Of a DNA stretch of 64,000 nucleotides, positions 1-11,640 are shown piece by piece. Source of the DNA: Siphonodentalium dalli (taxonomy: Eukaryota > Mollusca > Scaphopoda > Gadilida > Siphonodentaliidae); contig CP136066.1 in the NCBI GenBank assembly GCA_032622095.1, positions 106,597,319 to 106,661,318 on the forward strand. Reading direction: 5' to 3'. Positions within the stretch are counted from its first letter, which is position 1. Every line of letters begins with the position of its first letter. A program made the position numbers and the translations under genes. The notes under the pieces were generated by a model. It was not told the origin of the DNA and ran no database searches. It worked only from the letters and a program-made list of their open reading frames with translations.

Positions 1-2282
1 TTTAATTATAACTGTAATATCAGTGAATATAATATAAATTAGAATATCAAAATGGGTTCTTTCAACTGTACGAACCGGAAACAGTATTGGTACACGCAAG
101 TGAATCGGTCGCACGGTCGAGCTAGTGTGAAAGTATATTCTTCTATATCCCCTTCTGGGTGATATCGATGTTTATCTAAACCCGTATTTTTCTATAATTC
201 ACTGTTGAGCGTATAATAAGATTTCGTTATAATGAAATAAGATTTTAATATAATAAAAACAATATTTTGATATAACAAAATAACAAACTATTCTATGGAT
301 ACAACAAAATATTTGAGCATAGTGAGACTGGTGTCTAATTCATCAAAGATTTGGTGGTTCCGACTCCTTACACCACACTGGCATATCCCCAGAACATATT
401 TGACAGCCCCCCCCCCCCCCCAATAATACTTGGCCTATAATGCAGTGAGGTCATTTTTTGTTCTGGGAACCTATTGATTTATAGTTGTAAAATTGACTCT
501 AGAAGCTCAAATTTGACAACATCTATCGTTCATATTGATTATTCATGACTAATGTGACATTAGGCCTGAACATTATCGGCATTGAAATGCAAACTAATAG
601 TTACATAAAAAACACAATTGTGGTATGTGATGATGGATTGTGTCAGTTCATATAGGCCTGGCCCACAAACAGACCATATGTGTTAGGGGGGATGTCGATT
701 GTTGTCAAAATGTCAAAATGAGGTGGTATTAAAATGCATTATTTGGCGAAAAAAATTATCAGTGGGAAATCCAAAAAAATAGGTACAATTTGTTCTGGAA
801 CATTGTTATTTCCAACCATTATTCAATGTGAAATATCTTGTTTTAGACCAAAAGTGGAACAATTTGCTACTCACTAGTCAAATTTGAATGAACTGAAATC
901 CAAGTTAAATGAAATTTAGGGCATTTTGGAATTTTGTAGTTGGAGTGGGGGGGGTCCAATATTAGAACTTCCAAGTCTGATAACTCCCTCTGCCCACTGG
1001 AAACCCTCTATGATGTTTAAGCAGTGAACATTCATACTGAGCCATTGCTTGATACTACATACACATACATGTTCATCTCTATATTTGCCAACATGTATAT
1101 GGTGCGAGATATTTTTTTGGTTTTATCATAATACTGTATTAGTTCATTGTATTTCTTTATAACGAATTAAGATATGGACATATTGATATTTCATTTCGTT
1201 ATAACAAAATATTATTTCAAACCAAATTTCATTGACATCTGATAAACCATGGCTGAGATATCTGCATGGACAAGATTGAAAACCAGTCGAAAAGTGGGGT
1301 ATAACAATGTTATGGAGAAAATTTTAAGTTACCTGTAGTCAACATATTCAGGAAATGATCCTCCATTAAAATAGCTTGGAGCTGCTGGATTATTCATCAT
1401 GGAAATATATCGGATATTTGGACAACTCTTTACCAATGTAGAAATGAATATACCTGGAACAGAACAAAATGACCAATTAAAGCTATGGTAGGCACTTGGG
1501 TACAGCTGAAAAATCTGACCAAGTTTGTTAAACCATTATTACCAAGATGAACATCGAAAAATAGAAGGAATTTGTTCTTATTTTCAATATCAATAATCCT
1601 CCTGTTGAAATTTTCAGTAATAAACTCTAAAATACAAAAAAACACTGATTATGATATGTTGCGGTGTTCTGCGTACTTCCTCATTAAATTATTTGCAACA
1701 GCACTGGCATCATGATCAATCAAGTCACTTTATATTATTTTCTTGGTATTAAAAACAACTGAAAACATTAGTTGTAGCACTTTTCATAAATGTTCTGGCA
1801 ATCACCGTAATGACTAAAATTTTGACACCTCAAGAAGCAGGTATATTTTTAGATGCTACATGTATATACTAGTACATGTACGGTATCATTTGTAAATTTG
1901 CGATCAGCTTGAGAGCCTTTAAGTGAGATGAAGGTTCTTTAGATAAATGACTGACAACCATCCAAATTGTGTTTTTCGATCAATCTATCTACCATCCTGA
2001 GATTTATAATTTTACTGTGCAAACATGGCACAGTGCATTTCGGGTGTCTAAATTGTTGAATGATTATCAATAATAATCTTCAACTTTTAGTATGAGCTAC
2101 TAAATCTAAACCTAAATGGAAGTTATATGATATAAAATTATCTGCCCAGGAACGCTGGTTCGATTCTAGATTAAACTAGTACATGTTTATAGAATATACA
2201 CGTAATATGGTCAATTAACAGTTGGCAATTGACAGTAATTGGGGATGGGGACTTGAGGAACTATAAGGAAAGTTTATGAGAC
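1..2282. other. AT-rich DNA, no gene seen
   Basis: No frame longer than about 70 codons and no recognisable protein motif. A run of 15 C lies at 407-421. The rest is low-complexity AT-rich sequence without a repeat that I can match elsewhere in the window. Confidence 0.6.
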
Positions 2283-2531
2283 TTAACCTTTTAATGACGG
2301 GAGCTGCACTGGTGCAACATTAAAGATCCTGTGTCACTGCATTCTCTTATATATAGGGAGCCTCTCATATATAAGAGTATGCACAGGATTAAAAGATCAA
2401 GGTAAATATTGTTAGGCCAATGTATTCTCTTATATATGCGAGGCTCCCAATGGGAGCTCGCATATATAAGAGAATGCATTGGCACAGGGTTTTCACTCTA
2501 AATTTGGAAGATCCAGTCAGGGAAGAGTTAA
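2283..2531 (+). mobile_element. TTAA-flanked MITE, piggyBac-like (family A, copy 1)
   Basis: TTAA occurs at both edges (2283-2286 and 2528-2531). Just inside the left edge is CCTTTTAATGACGGGAGCT, which matches the left ends near 5600, 7341 (inverted) and 45995. The interior has paired inverted blocks of the type TCTCTTATATATGCGA / GCATATATAAGAGAATGCA that fold into hairpins. A TTAA target plus a CCCTTT-type terminus is what piggyBac elements use; assignment to that superfamily is inferred from these ends. No transposase is encoded. Confidence 0.7.
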
Positions 2532-2645
2532 AAACACAATTTTGTTGGAGAATATGGGTAGTGTAATGGCTCCCTCCAGCAGGTCATTAGATTGGAATTT
2601 GGACACATCAGAGTAAACCATGGTTTGGCCAAGTAAGAGAAAATT

Positions 2646-2840
2646 TTGAACTTAAGATTAAAAAAAAAAAAAATCCTTGTATTCTTGCAAACTAACACTG
2701 TTATAACCTCCGTCAGGGTAACCCGAGTCACCACACCCAATTTGGTTGAAATCGGTCCAGGGGTCTTGGAGAAAAATCCGGATGGACATACAGACGGACA
2801 GACAGATCCTATTCTGTTACTAGTATATATATATAGATAA
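2646..2840 (-). repeat. TCCGTC-class dispersed repeat fragment (minus orientation)
   Basis: On the minus strand this reads CTGTCTGTCCGTCTG followed by a T-rich region, the same layout as the longer TCCGTC-headed repeats at 38.5, 43.1, 43.6, 47.6, 52.6 and 55.6 kb. The open frames across it on both strands are by-products of the repeat. Confidence 0.55.
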
Positions 2841-2884
2841 ATGTTCAGTGATTTCATTACTTCTCAGTAATATGTATAACATAG

Positions 2885-3664
2885 ATCTACGCATAAGCTC
2901 AAATCATTTGCGCTTAAGCGCAAATAGATCAAATGCATTGATCCCCCCTGATTTAATTTTAAATGGTACAGGCCTAAACACATCGCTCAAGTCTATATAG
3001 GCCCACCATATGAGGGAAGCAATCCCCCAGTTACCCCTAATTCCCTTTTATGACCATGGAAATGGTATCAATCTGTGCAGGATATGTCTCTGTTATAAAA
3101 TACACTAGATCTCTGGGATGGAGACACAAATTCTTGGGGGCAGGGATGCTGATAATAAGGTTTTTCCCCCTATTTCAAGTCAGTAACTACAGCTAGCTTA
3201 TGAGGGAAGCAAGCCCCCCCATTAACCCCCTAATTCCCTTTTTATGGCCATGGAAATGGTATATATCGTTGCAGGAGATGTCCCTTTAATAAAATATACT
3301 AGAGCTCTGGGAGTGAGGCACCAATTCTTGGGACACCAAGGACAGTGATGCTGATTTGCATATGGAAATTTGTTTTTTCTTCAACATTTGAGTCTGTATG
3401 GGGCTACTACTATGGGCCCATAATAATATACTATGAGATGGACTCAATCATTCACAATCGGAGGGAAGTAAGGGAGTGTTAGGTATTTGCACTTAAGCGC
3501 AAATCTCTGCGCTTAAGCGCAAATGATTTATGCAAATAAATTGATAGACACATATTTGTGCTTAAGCACAAATGATTTGCTCTTAAGCGCAAATGATTTA
3601 CACTTAAGCGCAAATAATTGCGCTTAAGTGCAAATAAATAATAAATGTAAAATGGGCTTCCCAT
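2885..3664 (+). mobile_element. Element J, copy 1 (left end unclear)
   Basis: Contains two tandem units of about 185 bp (roughly 3003-3180 and 3195-3370), each beginning near CATATGAGGGAAGCAA. It then has a cluster of the dyad TTTGCGCTTAAGCGCAAA at 3488-3640 and ends in AATGGGCTTCCCAT. The same order of parts occurs in the complete J copy at 8163-9224. A matching left terminus was not found, so the start is approximate. Confidence 0.55.
3478..3645. repeat. Cluster of TTTGCGCTTAAGCGCAAA dyads
   Basis: At least seven perfect or near-perfect copies of an 18-20 bp dyad centred on CTTAAG lie within 170 bp, separated by about 5-40 bp. Single copies or small groups occur also at 2905-2925, 8213-8223, 9105-9195 and, degraded, 10895-10965. 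This is part of element J. No known binding protein is claimed. Confidence 0.75.
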
Positions 3665-5599
3665 ATCATAGTGTATGTTCTGACATCTGGTTATATGTGC
3701 ATAGGCATATAAATTATATTCAAACTATCAGGTGTGTAGATTATGCTGTCAGAACCATGACATCTATAGTAGTATTATGGTGAAAAAAGTGTTTACTTTC
3801 ACACCCTGTAATAATGAACCAAAGCCGGACGCTTTGGTCGTATATAGACTATATCTGATTTTGTGACATCACCAATTATTATCTAATACGACACTGCTGT
3901 TTTGAATTTTTGCGAGCGCTTTTGTTGCACAGTAGATCGGTGGGCAATTATTTGCATTAATGTCATAATCTGAAATAAACGTGTGCGTCTTTCAATGGCC
4001 GGCGTTCCAAATTGAGGGGAGTTTCTATCGGAATTATGCACAGTGAAGTTCATTCGTAGCCGCAGTTTACATTTTATTGAGAACATAATTATAACATTAT
4101 GGACTGTCAAATATTTTCAATGGAGTGGCCTAAAATATAAATGTCGCATGCAATGGGAAAATCTCAATCACTCTGGCTGGGCAGGGGACAATACTGGAAT
4201 CGAAATTCGTGATGCAACCAAACGTTATTATATTGCGTTTAAATTATCATAATATTACCGAGTACATACGTGAATCTGATAATCCTCAGATATCCTTCTA
4301 TTTTCATGAATCGACAAGAAACACATACTTATGAACAAAGCAGAAGATACATTCAGGTTATTGCAAATTCGGTCGATGGTGAAAGCTACATGATGATGTT
4401 GCTCGTCGAGTTTCGTGAAATTGACATGACATTTTTATGAATGAAATGGACATGATGAAATCGACAAGCTTCTTAGTGTAGTACACATCTCACTCGGATT
4501 GCGCACACATGCAGCATCAATAGTATAATGGTTAATTTCAGTAAAATACCCCTTCTAGACAACAATAAACAGTCTTGACTTTTGAATACTTCAGTTTGAT
4601 GTTGGTAGTTTATATTCTATAATAATTTGTTCAATAGGAATGGCTTTCAAAAGTTTTTTATTTAGGTTTTAAATCTGAGTCTGTGAGTTCGTAGTCTGTT
4701 TGCATTGTGAATCTCTGATTTCTCACATGCCTTGATGTATGATATGATTGACCTAATTTATACACGAAATTGCTATAGAACCCACTCTGTCGATGAACCC
4801 TTCTGCATGTATGGAGTGTTATATTTCATAACCACACCACGATATAAGGCCTAAGTTAATCTGCATCTATGAAGTTATTTTTAGGATTAAAAAGACACAG
4901 ATATATCCTAGCTTATGCATGTGTTTTAGCTGTGGTTCATTAATTACGCTAGCGTATGGTCATATTATATATAAATATATTGCACATGGACTCACTGAGA
5001 TTAGCTATCCGGTTATGGTTGATCCAAAGTGTGGTCAAGTTTGGCAACAGGTCAGGCATCTTGACATGTGACGTGATGTTATTATGATCTAAAACTAATG
5101 TGGTAAGCTTTGGAAAGTCTATAAGGAACTTTAGATCTGTTAAATTGTCAAGGAATAATTTAGGAATAATTTACGAAAAGAGTTAAGCATACAGTCCAAT
5201 GGCTGTTCAATTGTCATATCTCTATATAGTCAGAACACCTTCTGTATTTCAGCAAGAGTTGGCCCTGCAAACCTTTTATTTAAAGGCCCTATAAATTATA
5301 TAAATTCCTACAAAATATAAAATTTCATTCTCAGTTCACACACACAGCCTGGTTTGTCAAATCAGTCAAATAGTGAATCTATTCATGAATTTCACAAGAG
5401 TTTGTAAAACTTTATGCTCCTTCAAATTATAGAAGTTAACTGAGGTATTTCCTCCTATGAAATAGAAGGAGAAAGCAAATGAAAAGACTACATGCTTCGT
5501 AATTTAGTCAATATGATTGATCAAAAACCATAAAACAACAAGTTTTATTATTATTTTTACTATATGAAGCTCAGATGAGTTCGTAAACCATGCTATAAA
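3665..5599. other. No gene seen
   Basis: Several short frames (60-75 codons) without recognisable motifs. I see neither a repeat shared with the rest of the window nor a plausible exon. Confidence 0.5.
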
Positions 5600-5864
5600 A
5601 CATGTCATGATGGGAGCTACGCTCATGAAGCATTAAAGATCCTGTGCAAGTGTATTCTCTTATATATGGATTATGGAGTATCCCATATGGAGTGTCGCAT
5701 ATATAAGAGAATGCACTGGCTTACAAGGTCGAGGTAAATATTGTTTGGCCAATGTATTCTCTTATATATGCGATGCTCCTTGTGGGAGACTCGCATGTAT
5801 AAGAGAATGCATTGGCACAGGGTTTTCGCAAAATTTCGGGAAGCTCAAGTCATGGAATGGTTAA
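5600..5864 (+). mobile_element. TTAA MITE family A, copy 2
   Basis: Right edge TTAA at 5861-5864. The left TTAA is mutated, but the left-end motif CATGATGGGAGCT is present. The interior repeats TATTCTCTTATATATG and its inverted partners and ends CACAGGGTTTTCGCAAAATTTC, as in the copies at 2.3 and 46.0 kb. Confidence 0.65.
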
Positions 5865-7028
5865 ATTGTTGTTACCTTACTGAAAAATATATACATGAAA
5901 AAAATAATTATTGCATCATTAAACAAACCCGAAGACTGAAAAGGATATGAGCAGTTATTAAATGTGAGATCGAGCTCTTCCACGAATCTTCCGAATCTAT
6001 CTGATATCACTTGCGGCACATGATCAAGTCTCTGGTAGGCAAGTGAGCACCGCTTCCCTTTCAGAATTGCAGCCATCTTGCCACACACCAGCTAGCACTG
6101 AAATTAACAACATTCTATGAGCATTATGTAATATAAACATTTAATGGGAAAAAATACACTATAATCAGTGACAAGAAAAATAATGAAAAATATTACAATT
6201 ATAATGCGCAATTGACTGTCAGCAGAAAACTGAATATTGCTAAGTCCTTCATCCCTCACAGGAGACAGATGCTATGGAGTTGAGAATTTAATACGCAAGT
6301 CCATGGGAATCCACAATTTGGGTCTCATTTAAGGAAAGGGGGGGGGGGTGTGCAGTTAGAAATTCTAAGTTGGACACCCCTACCAACGGAGATCCTCTAG
6401 CCACATACCACATAACTGACTAAGCTTAAGCAAAATTTAATTAAAAATTAATTTACACTTCACTGAGCATGTCAGGGAAATCCTGAAATGGAGGAACTAT
6501 ATTCCTCAAATTAGGTACTAAACCTTGATTGAGATTATTTGAGATATTCTAAACTAACATTGAACAATGATTCTTAAATAATGCAGAGCAACACATCTTA
6601 TAACATAAAATGGGGTCCAGGTAACTGATCACATGGTGATGAAGAAACTCAAATTCTAAGTTTAGTACCATACATCCATTTTGGGATTTCCCTGACCGAG
6701 CAGTTTTTTTTTTTTTAAATCTGCTGATAAATACACATACCATTACTTTAATAATAATATAGACAAATATGGAAAGCTGCTGTGTGAGATTTACGAGTCG
6801 ATATCCGAGATGTAACATCATAACCAATCCGTGCTTCTAATTATAGCCTGTGACTCAGATGGTGACTCATCAGATTTTTGAATTCGGTGTTGTTGGGAAT
6901 TCAAAGCGATTAACATCGCAAAAACCCGCACTTCATTTCGGATTTTCAGTGCTACTTTCAAGAAAGATATCTAATTGATTGAGAGTAAGAAATATTTGTA
7001 CAATTGGAACATATCCAGTGCTGAAATA
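5865..7028. other. No gene seen
   Basis: AT-rich DNA with a G run at about 6341-6348. Frames of 75 and 92 codons on the minus strand carry no recognisable motif. Confidence 0.5.
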
Positions 7029-7139
7029 CAGTAATGCCCTAAATAATCGACTCCTTATAAACCACAGCAGAATTATGGGTAATTTTCAGGATTTAGTCGA
7101 ATATATGGCTTGTTGCTCTTATGAGAGCTTGCCGATGAA
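7029..7139 (+). mobile_element. Palindromic MITE P, left arm only
   Basis: Starts TA-CAGTAATGCCCTAAATAATC and runs through the standard left arm to GCCGATGAAT, where it abuts a family A element. The right arm is missing, so this copy cannot fold into the full hairpin. Confidence 0.75.
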
Positions 7140-7341
7140 TTGCCAATGCTTTCTCTTGTATATGCGAGTCTCTCATAGGGAGCCTTGCATATATAAGAGA
7201 ATGCATTGGCCTAACAATATTTACCGTGACCTTTTAAGCCAGTGCATTCTCTCCCTATGGGAGACTCGCATATAAAAGAGAATGCACTGGCACAGGATCT
7301 TTAATGCTGCACCAGCACAGCTCCCATCATGGAAGGGTTAA
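7140..7341 (-). mobile_element. TTAA MITE family A, copy 3 (inverted, truncated)
   Basis: Reads in reverse: the CCCTTCCATGATGGGAGCT end lies at the right edge next to TTAA 7338-7341. The other end stops at the junction with MITE P near 7140. The interior carries the same paired ATATAAGAGAATGCA blocks. Confidence 0.65.
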
Positions 7342-7465
7342 AGTGATGGTTAGTCCAAGTCTGCTCATACTAAAACCAGCTAAGATATTGTGATAGCGAG
7401 ATGCTATATATAATATCCATATCTTAGCTGGTTTTAGTATGAGCAAACTTGGACTAAGTGATGGT
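7342..7465. mobile_element. 106-bp Mutator-like MITE with 9-bp target duplication
   Basis: The element at 7351-7456 is nearly all terminal inverted repeat: it starts TAGTCCAAGTCT and ends with the inverse. It is flanked by a perfect 9-bp duplication AGTGATGGT (7342-7350 and 7457-7465). A 9-bp duplication with long inverted repeats is the signature of the Mutator superfamily. The ends match the larger element at 20249-21179. Confidence 0.8.
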
Positions 7466-7491
7466 ATCATATGTGTATTTTAAATTATCAG

Positions 7492-7692
7492 GGGATTTTA
7501 ATTTCCAACAACTGTGGTTCAGAGTAAATATAATGCATTTCACAAATGATTTGTGCTGAGATGTAAATGATTTGCCCTTCAGTGCAAATAACCCTTAATA
7601 ACTACAGCTCAGTGTAAATATTTGACGCTTCAATCAAATAAAGAAAGGAATTTAAACACAGTTGTTGGAAATTATTATCAAAATCCACCAAT
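7492..7692. mobile_element. Small inverted-repeat element
   Basis: The arms pair around TTTCCAACAACTGTG at the left and CACAGTTGTTGGAAA at the right. The loop contains degraded J-type dyads such as CATTTCACAAATGATTTG. No exact target duplication was identified. Confidence 0.5.
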
Positions 7693-7879
7693 AAATGCAC
7701 AGTAACATACCATCATTTTAATAATAATTTAGTATTAATACTAATGAATTAATGGAACCAGTATGCAGTATTTATCCGCAGAGTTTGATAAGATAACAAC
7801 TGCAGCGACAACTGTGGGAATAGATATGAAAAAGGCCTCACATAAAGAAAAACAAACAGGCATATACCGGTAGATCATG

Positions 7880-8154
7880 GCATGGATCTCTACTCTGGCT
7901 ACATGTACAAATTTATACTCTGGCTAGTACATGTAGGCATGTTTCATGAATCTCTACTCTGGCTACAGGCATGGATCTCTACTCTGGTTGCAGGCATGAT
8001 TCTTTACTCTGGCTACATGCATCAATCTCTACTCTGGCTACATGTATATGGACGAGTCTCTGCTCAGGTATGAATCATGGATCTCTACTCTGGCTATAGA
8101 CATTAATCTTTGCTCTGGCTACAGACATGAATCCCTACTCTGATACAAGTAGGC
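7880..8154. repeat. Minisatellite with TCTCTACTCTGGCTAC core
   Basis: About eight units of roughly 34 bp, each containing TCTCTACTCTGGCTAC and a variable ATGCATGA-type linker. The array resumes at 9233-9275 on the far side of an inserted J element. The core also occurs singly near the ends of W elements (25.26, 37.97 and 63.8 kb). The 63-codon frame across it is a repeat by-product. Confidence 0.8.
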
Positions 8155-9232
8155 ATGACTGTATGGGAGGCCAAATTCACATTTAATAATTAATAATTAA
8201 AAAATAATTACGCTTAAGCGCAATTCATGGTTATATGTAACTAAACACCCCTGGTGAATAAATAGGTTTATCCATAACTTAGCCTTACATGTAACTCCTA
8301 TTGACATATCACCTCTTGTTTTCATTGGTTTGGATGGGTAGGGAGCCAGTCCAACTTCTTTATCAAAATGGCTGACTCACAATAGTATTACCTTCTGTTT
8401 TAGTTGGGCGACTCGTGATAGCATTATATTATCTTCTGTATTAGTTGGGGCTACTCGCAGTAGCATAATACCTTATGTATTAGTTGGGGCGAATTTGATT
8501 TTCTTCAATTTTCCAGTATATATACATGTACACCATATGTCGGAAGCAAGCCCTGTGGCACCACATTCACGCTATATGACCATAGAAATACTATAGATCT
8601 GTACAAGAGATGCTGATTTAATAAAAAACACTAGAGCTCGAGGACAGAGACACCAAAGCTCCAGGAATCAGACACCAATTTTTGGGCAGGGATGCTCATA
8701 ATATGAAAATAGGGTTTTTTCCCCCCGATTTAAGTCAATAAGTAAACAATTTGAGGTAAGCAAGCCCTCATGAAGTGACACCACATGCATGCTATATGAC
8801 CATAGTGGCCCAAATCTGTGCAAAAATACTTAAAAAAAATTATATAAAAAAATACTAGAGTTCCGGGAAGGAGACATCAATTCTTTGGATATAGGGATTC
8901 TGATAATATGTAATTAGGTATTATCATTGTTGTACATATTCTCACAGTTGACTGTTGAGTACCGGTACTCAGGCTAATTAAAACAGGTTATAATTAGCCC
9001 AATGCTCCTCTTGTGTTGCTAGGTCAGCCTAGGTGATACATCATACACCAGGTCATGCCAATAGTTTAGGGGTAGGTCAGACAGTAGTTACAATTAATTT
9101 ACGCTTAAGCAGAAATGCCCTATTTGTGCTTAAGCACAATATGTGGTATTTGCGCTTAAGCGTAATTATTTGCACTTAAGCGCTTAAGCGCAATTCATTA
9201 TTAAATGTGAATTTGGCCTCCCATATGACTGT
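8155..9232. mobile_element. Element J, complete copy with 8-bp target duplication
   Basis: The element at 8163-9224 (1062 bp) has inverted ends ATGGGAGGCCAAATTCAC and is flanked by the 8-bp duplication ATGACTGT (8155-8162 and 9225-9232). An 8-bp duplication suggests the hAT class, but no transposase is visible and the ends are not classical hAT termini. Inside are two tandem ~190-bp units (about 8545-8740 and 8745-8930), with CTTAAG dyads near both ends. It interrupts the 34-bp minisatellite. Confidence 0.75.
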
Positions 9233-10291
9233 CTACTCTGGCTACATGCATGAATCTCTACTCTGGCTACAGGCATGATTCCAGGGGCATAGCTATGGGG
9301 GAGCCTGTGCCGCCCATAAACTTTGCATGTGACACCCCCAACCAAATCGCTCAAAATAAGTCTCACATGTGGGTTAATTAGCCTGCCACCTTCAGAATGA
9401 ATATGCAGTACTAGTAAGTATGTACACAATCTCTAAACCAAATTTGATGTAGGCAAGATGAGCTACTAGTAGGGATCAGTCAAGGAAGGACACTGATGTT
9501 AAATTGACACAGGTCATAAATTGTATCCGTAGGCCTGTATCTGAGATCCAGCCTAAACAGACAGCTATCTTGGTGGAGATTTTTGTTGAAAAATTATCTC
9601 AATTAGTGTTGTACGTATGGTATTCTCTGAATCTGCACAATATACCTCATAGAATTAAAGTCGCCAGCATGACATAAAGAGGCCACCTGCCCCCACCCCA
9701 CTCCAAACTCAGGCCTTCAGCTATAACACCCCCACCCCAATATATGGCCAGTCACCACATGATATTGGCTATAGTATATGCCTGCCCCCCCCCCCCCCAA
9801 GGCTGCATGATTCTTGAATCATCTCTACTCTGGCTACACAGTAGAGATTCTCATTCCAGACTGTCATGATAAAACAGTCACATACAGTAGTTCAAAATAA
9901 ACGTGTAAAATATATACGACTACTACGCAGCGTATTATTGATTTTTAGTACTACGTACGTTTTAATATACAAGTTTAGTCAAATCTTGAAGTTGAACACG
10001 CACATGACAAATTGACATGCTCATGACTGAGCCTCGGCAATGCTTTATGGTCATGTGACGGTGTATTGATATATTGTATATTGATACCCACTTTAAAATT
10101 AACTTTATATAATCAAAATGAAGCGACATCAATCGAACATAAAAAGTTTGAAGCTCATTTGATCCAACTTTCCAAATTTGTATCGGCATTCATGTACGTC
10201 CATTCTCCATGTTGTAATCATGTGACTTTTACTTTATGTAGGTCCAATTTACGGGTAAATTTACCGGACACCGTTTGTCCGGCTCTAAACC
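9233..10291. other. End of minisatellite, then DNA without a gene
   Basis: 9233-9275 continues the TCTCTACTCTGGCTAC array, and one further unit lies near 9825. C-rich stretches occur at 9688-9735 and 9785-9798 (14 C). No exon-like frame is seen. Confidence 0.5.
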
Positions 10292-10590
10292 TCAAAGATG
10301 TATAATCCGTTTCAGCGCCCCTCAATTACTATCTATTTGGATTCGGGGTGGGGTAAAAAATATTTCATTCGAGTCGAGGAACACAATTATCAAAGCTCAG
10401 AGTTATTATATATCGATGTTTTAAATCTATTATTTTTCATCATCGAGACTTAATTATTAGTGACTTATTATGAAGATGGATAACTCTAAAACCAAGAGGC
10501 TTTGTGTTGATAGTAAGGCAAAATTTTGTCGAACATGTTGATAAATAACACGTTTCGGGCAATTTTGTACTATAGTTGACATAACTAACA
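10292..10590 (+). mobile_element. Element U, copy 1 (right end lost)
   Basis: Matches the left and middle parts of element U: an AAAGATGTATAATCC-type start, then GAGTCGAGGAAC and GAAGATGGATAACTCTA, then GTTGATAAATAACACGTTT. The right terminus is absent. A run of 17 C follows at 10615-10631. Confidence 0.6.
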
Positions 10591-10859
10591 AGTGCACCGC
10601 CCATAGTAGGCCTACCCCCCCCCCCCCCCCCGCCACGAGTAGGCATATCCCCCGCCAAGGTGGCTTTCCGCTGCTCAAGGTATATTAATTTTATGATGTC
10701 TTTATAATCTGGCCTGTGATAAATAAATAGCCCAAATCATGTAGGCCCTATGCATGAATACCACGCATGGCTGAAATGACAATACATCAGATTTTAAATC
10801 AAATCAGCAGTTTTGTCAACATAAAACTTTATGTATTGCAAAACTAAAATAAATTGGGT

Positions 10860-10985
10860 TCTGTGAGGCCAAATGCACTTTTGATAAATAATTGCGCTTG
10901 AGCATAAATATTTGCGATTTGTTTTTATTAAGCATAAAAAGAGCTAAATTTTTGCGCTTATAAAGCGATAGGACTACTATTTCTG
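10860..10985 (+). repeat. Degraded J end
   Basis: GAGGCCAAATGCACTTTTGATAAATAATTG resembles the J left end (split here as GAGGCCAAAT, then GATAAATAATTG). It is followed by decayed CTTAAG-type dyads. A fragment only. Confidence 0.4.
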
Positions 10986-10986
10986 C

Positions 10987-11100
10987 TTAAAGATACACAA
11001 TCCGATTCGACGGTCCCCGTATCATCCAGTTACGACAACAACGGAATTTTACCAAAAGCCGATTTAGTTATCCAAATTTGTGTATTAACAATAAATACCC
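10987..11100 (-). mobile_element. Element U fragment (inverted)
   Basis: Begins TTAAAGATACACAATCCGAT, the inverse of the U right terminus, and continues through a GACAACAACG block as in the copy at 29932-30322. It fades after about 110 bp. Confidence 0.5.
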
Positions 11101-11140
11101 ACAACGATGCCAAGAACGATATCACATTTGCCGAAAAAGT

Positions 11141-11336
11141 CCTACAATAAAGTTTTTTCTTGACCGTTTGTGCGACGAGCGAGTATGGTTTGCAACTTCC
11201 ATATATATAGGCTATATGGTGACTTGTCTAACCAGCAGCCACAAAACGTTTTTTCTTGACCGTTTATGCGACGAGCGAGTATGGTTTGCAACTTCCATAT
11301 TTAGGCTATATATGGTGACTTGTCTAACCAGCAGCC
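11141..11336 (+). repeat. Two-copy tandem duplication, about 98 bp per unit
   Basis: Two near-identical units begin TTTTTTCTTGACCGTTT and end AACCAGCAGCCACAAAA. They differ mainly by a few bases around the TATATA stretch. The unit keeps one frame open, but the duplicated peptide is not recognised. Confidence 0.8.
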
Positions 11337-11361
11337 ACAAAAAAAGCTTATCATAAAAGCT

Positions 11362-11640
11362 GATGACAGCTACCTCTCTATTGCAAGGTAATAGAACAAC
11401 ATTGAGGCAAAACCTCACCTCTGTCGAATGTCCGCTCTGTAATCTATATGCGACGAGGTCAGAATACATTTTATTTTCACAATGCGTGAAGCGCTAACGC
11501 CTCGGAGAATGACACAGTCACGAAAAAGCTACGTTCAAAAACTGAGAATAAGCCTACCAGAATCTATTACTGACACCATTAATAAAAAGTTTAAAGAATG
11601 ACTTGCCGCCGAGAAAAGGCAATTATTGGTCAGAAATATA
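11362..11640 (+). pseudogene. LINE C-terminal remnant (CPLC zinc-knuckle-like region)
   Basis: From 11362 the plus strand reads a peptide with LLQGNR, then ECPLCN, then EYILFSQC. This resembles the Cys-Cys-His/Glu-Cys knuckle found after the reverse transcriptase of several non-LTR retrotransposons, where residues of the type TGTYxLQxxR precede CPLC and an HFLxxC block follows. The frame ends at a stop soon after FSQCVKR. The neighbouring frame then continues with RKSYVQKLRISLPES, as expected after a frameshift. No reverse transcriptase core is present upstream. The LINE assignment rests on pattern only and the clade is not determined. Confidence 0.45.

Noticed and set aside
2150-2175. GGTTCGATTCT at 2158 as a tRNA B box
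   Set aside because: No A box or cloverleaf upstream at the right distance.
3478-3645. CRISPR-like array of palindromic repeats
   Set aside because: Spacing is irregular, the repeats are full dyads, and the context is a eukaryotic transposon.
7882-8073. 63-codon frame with repeated LYSGYMH motif
   Set aside because: Direct product of the 34-bp minisatellite.
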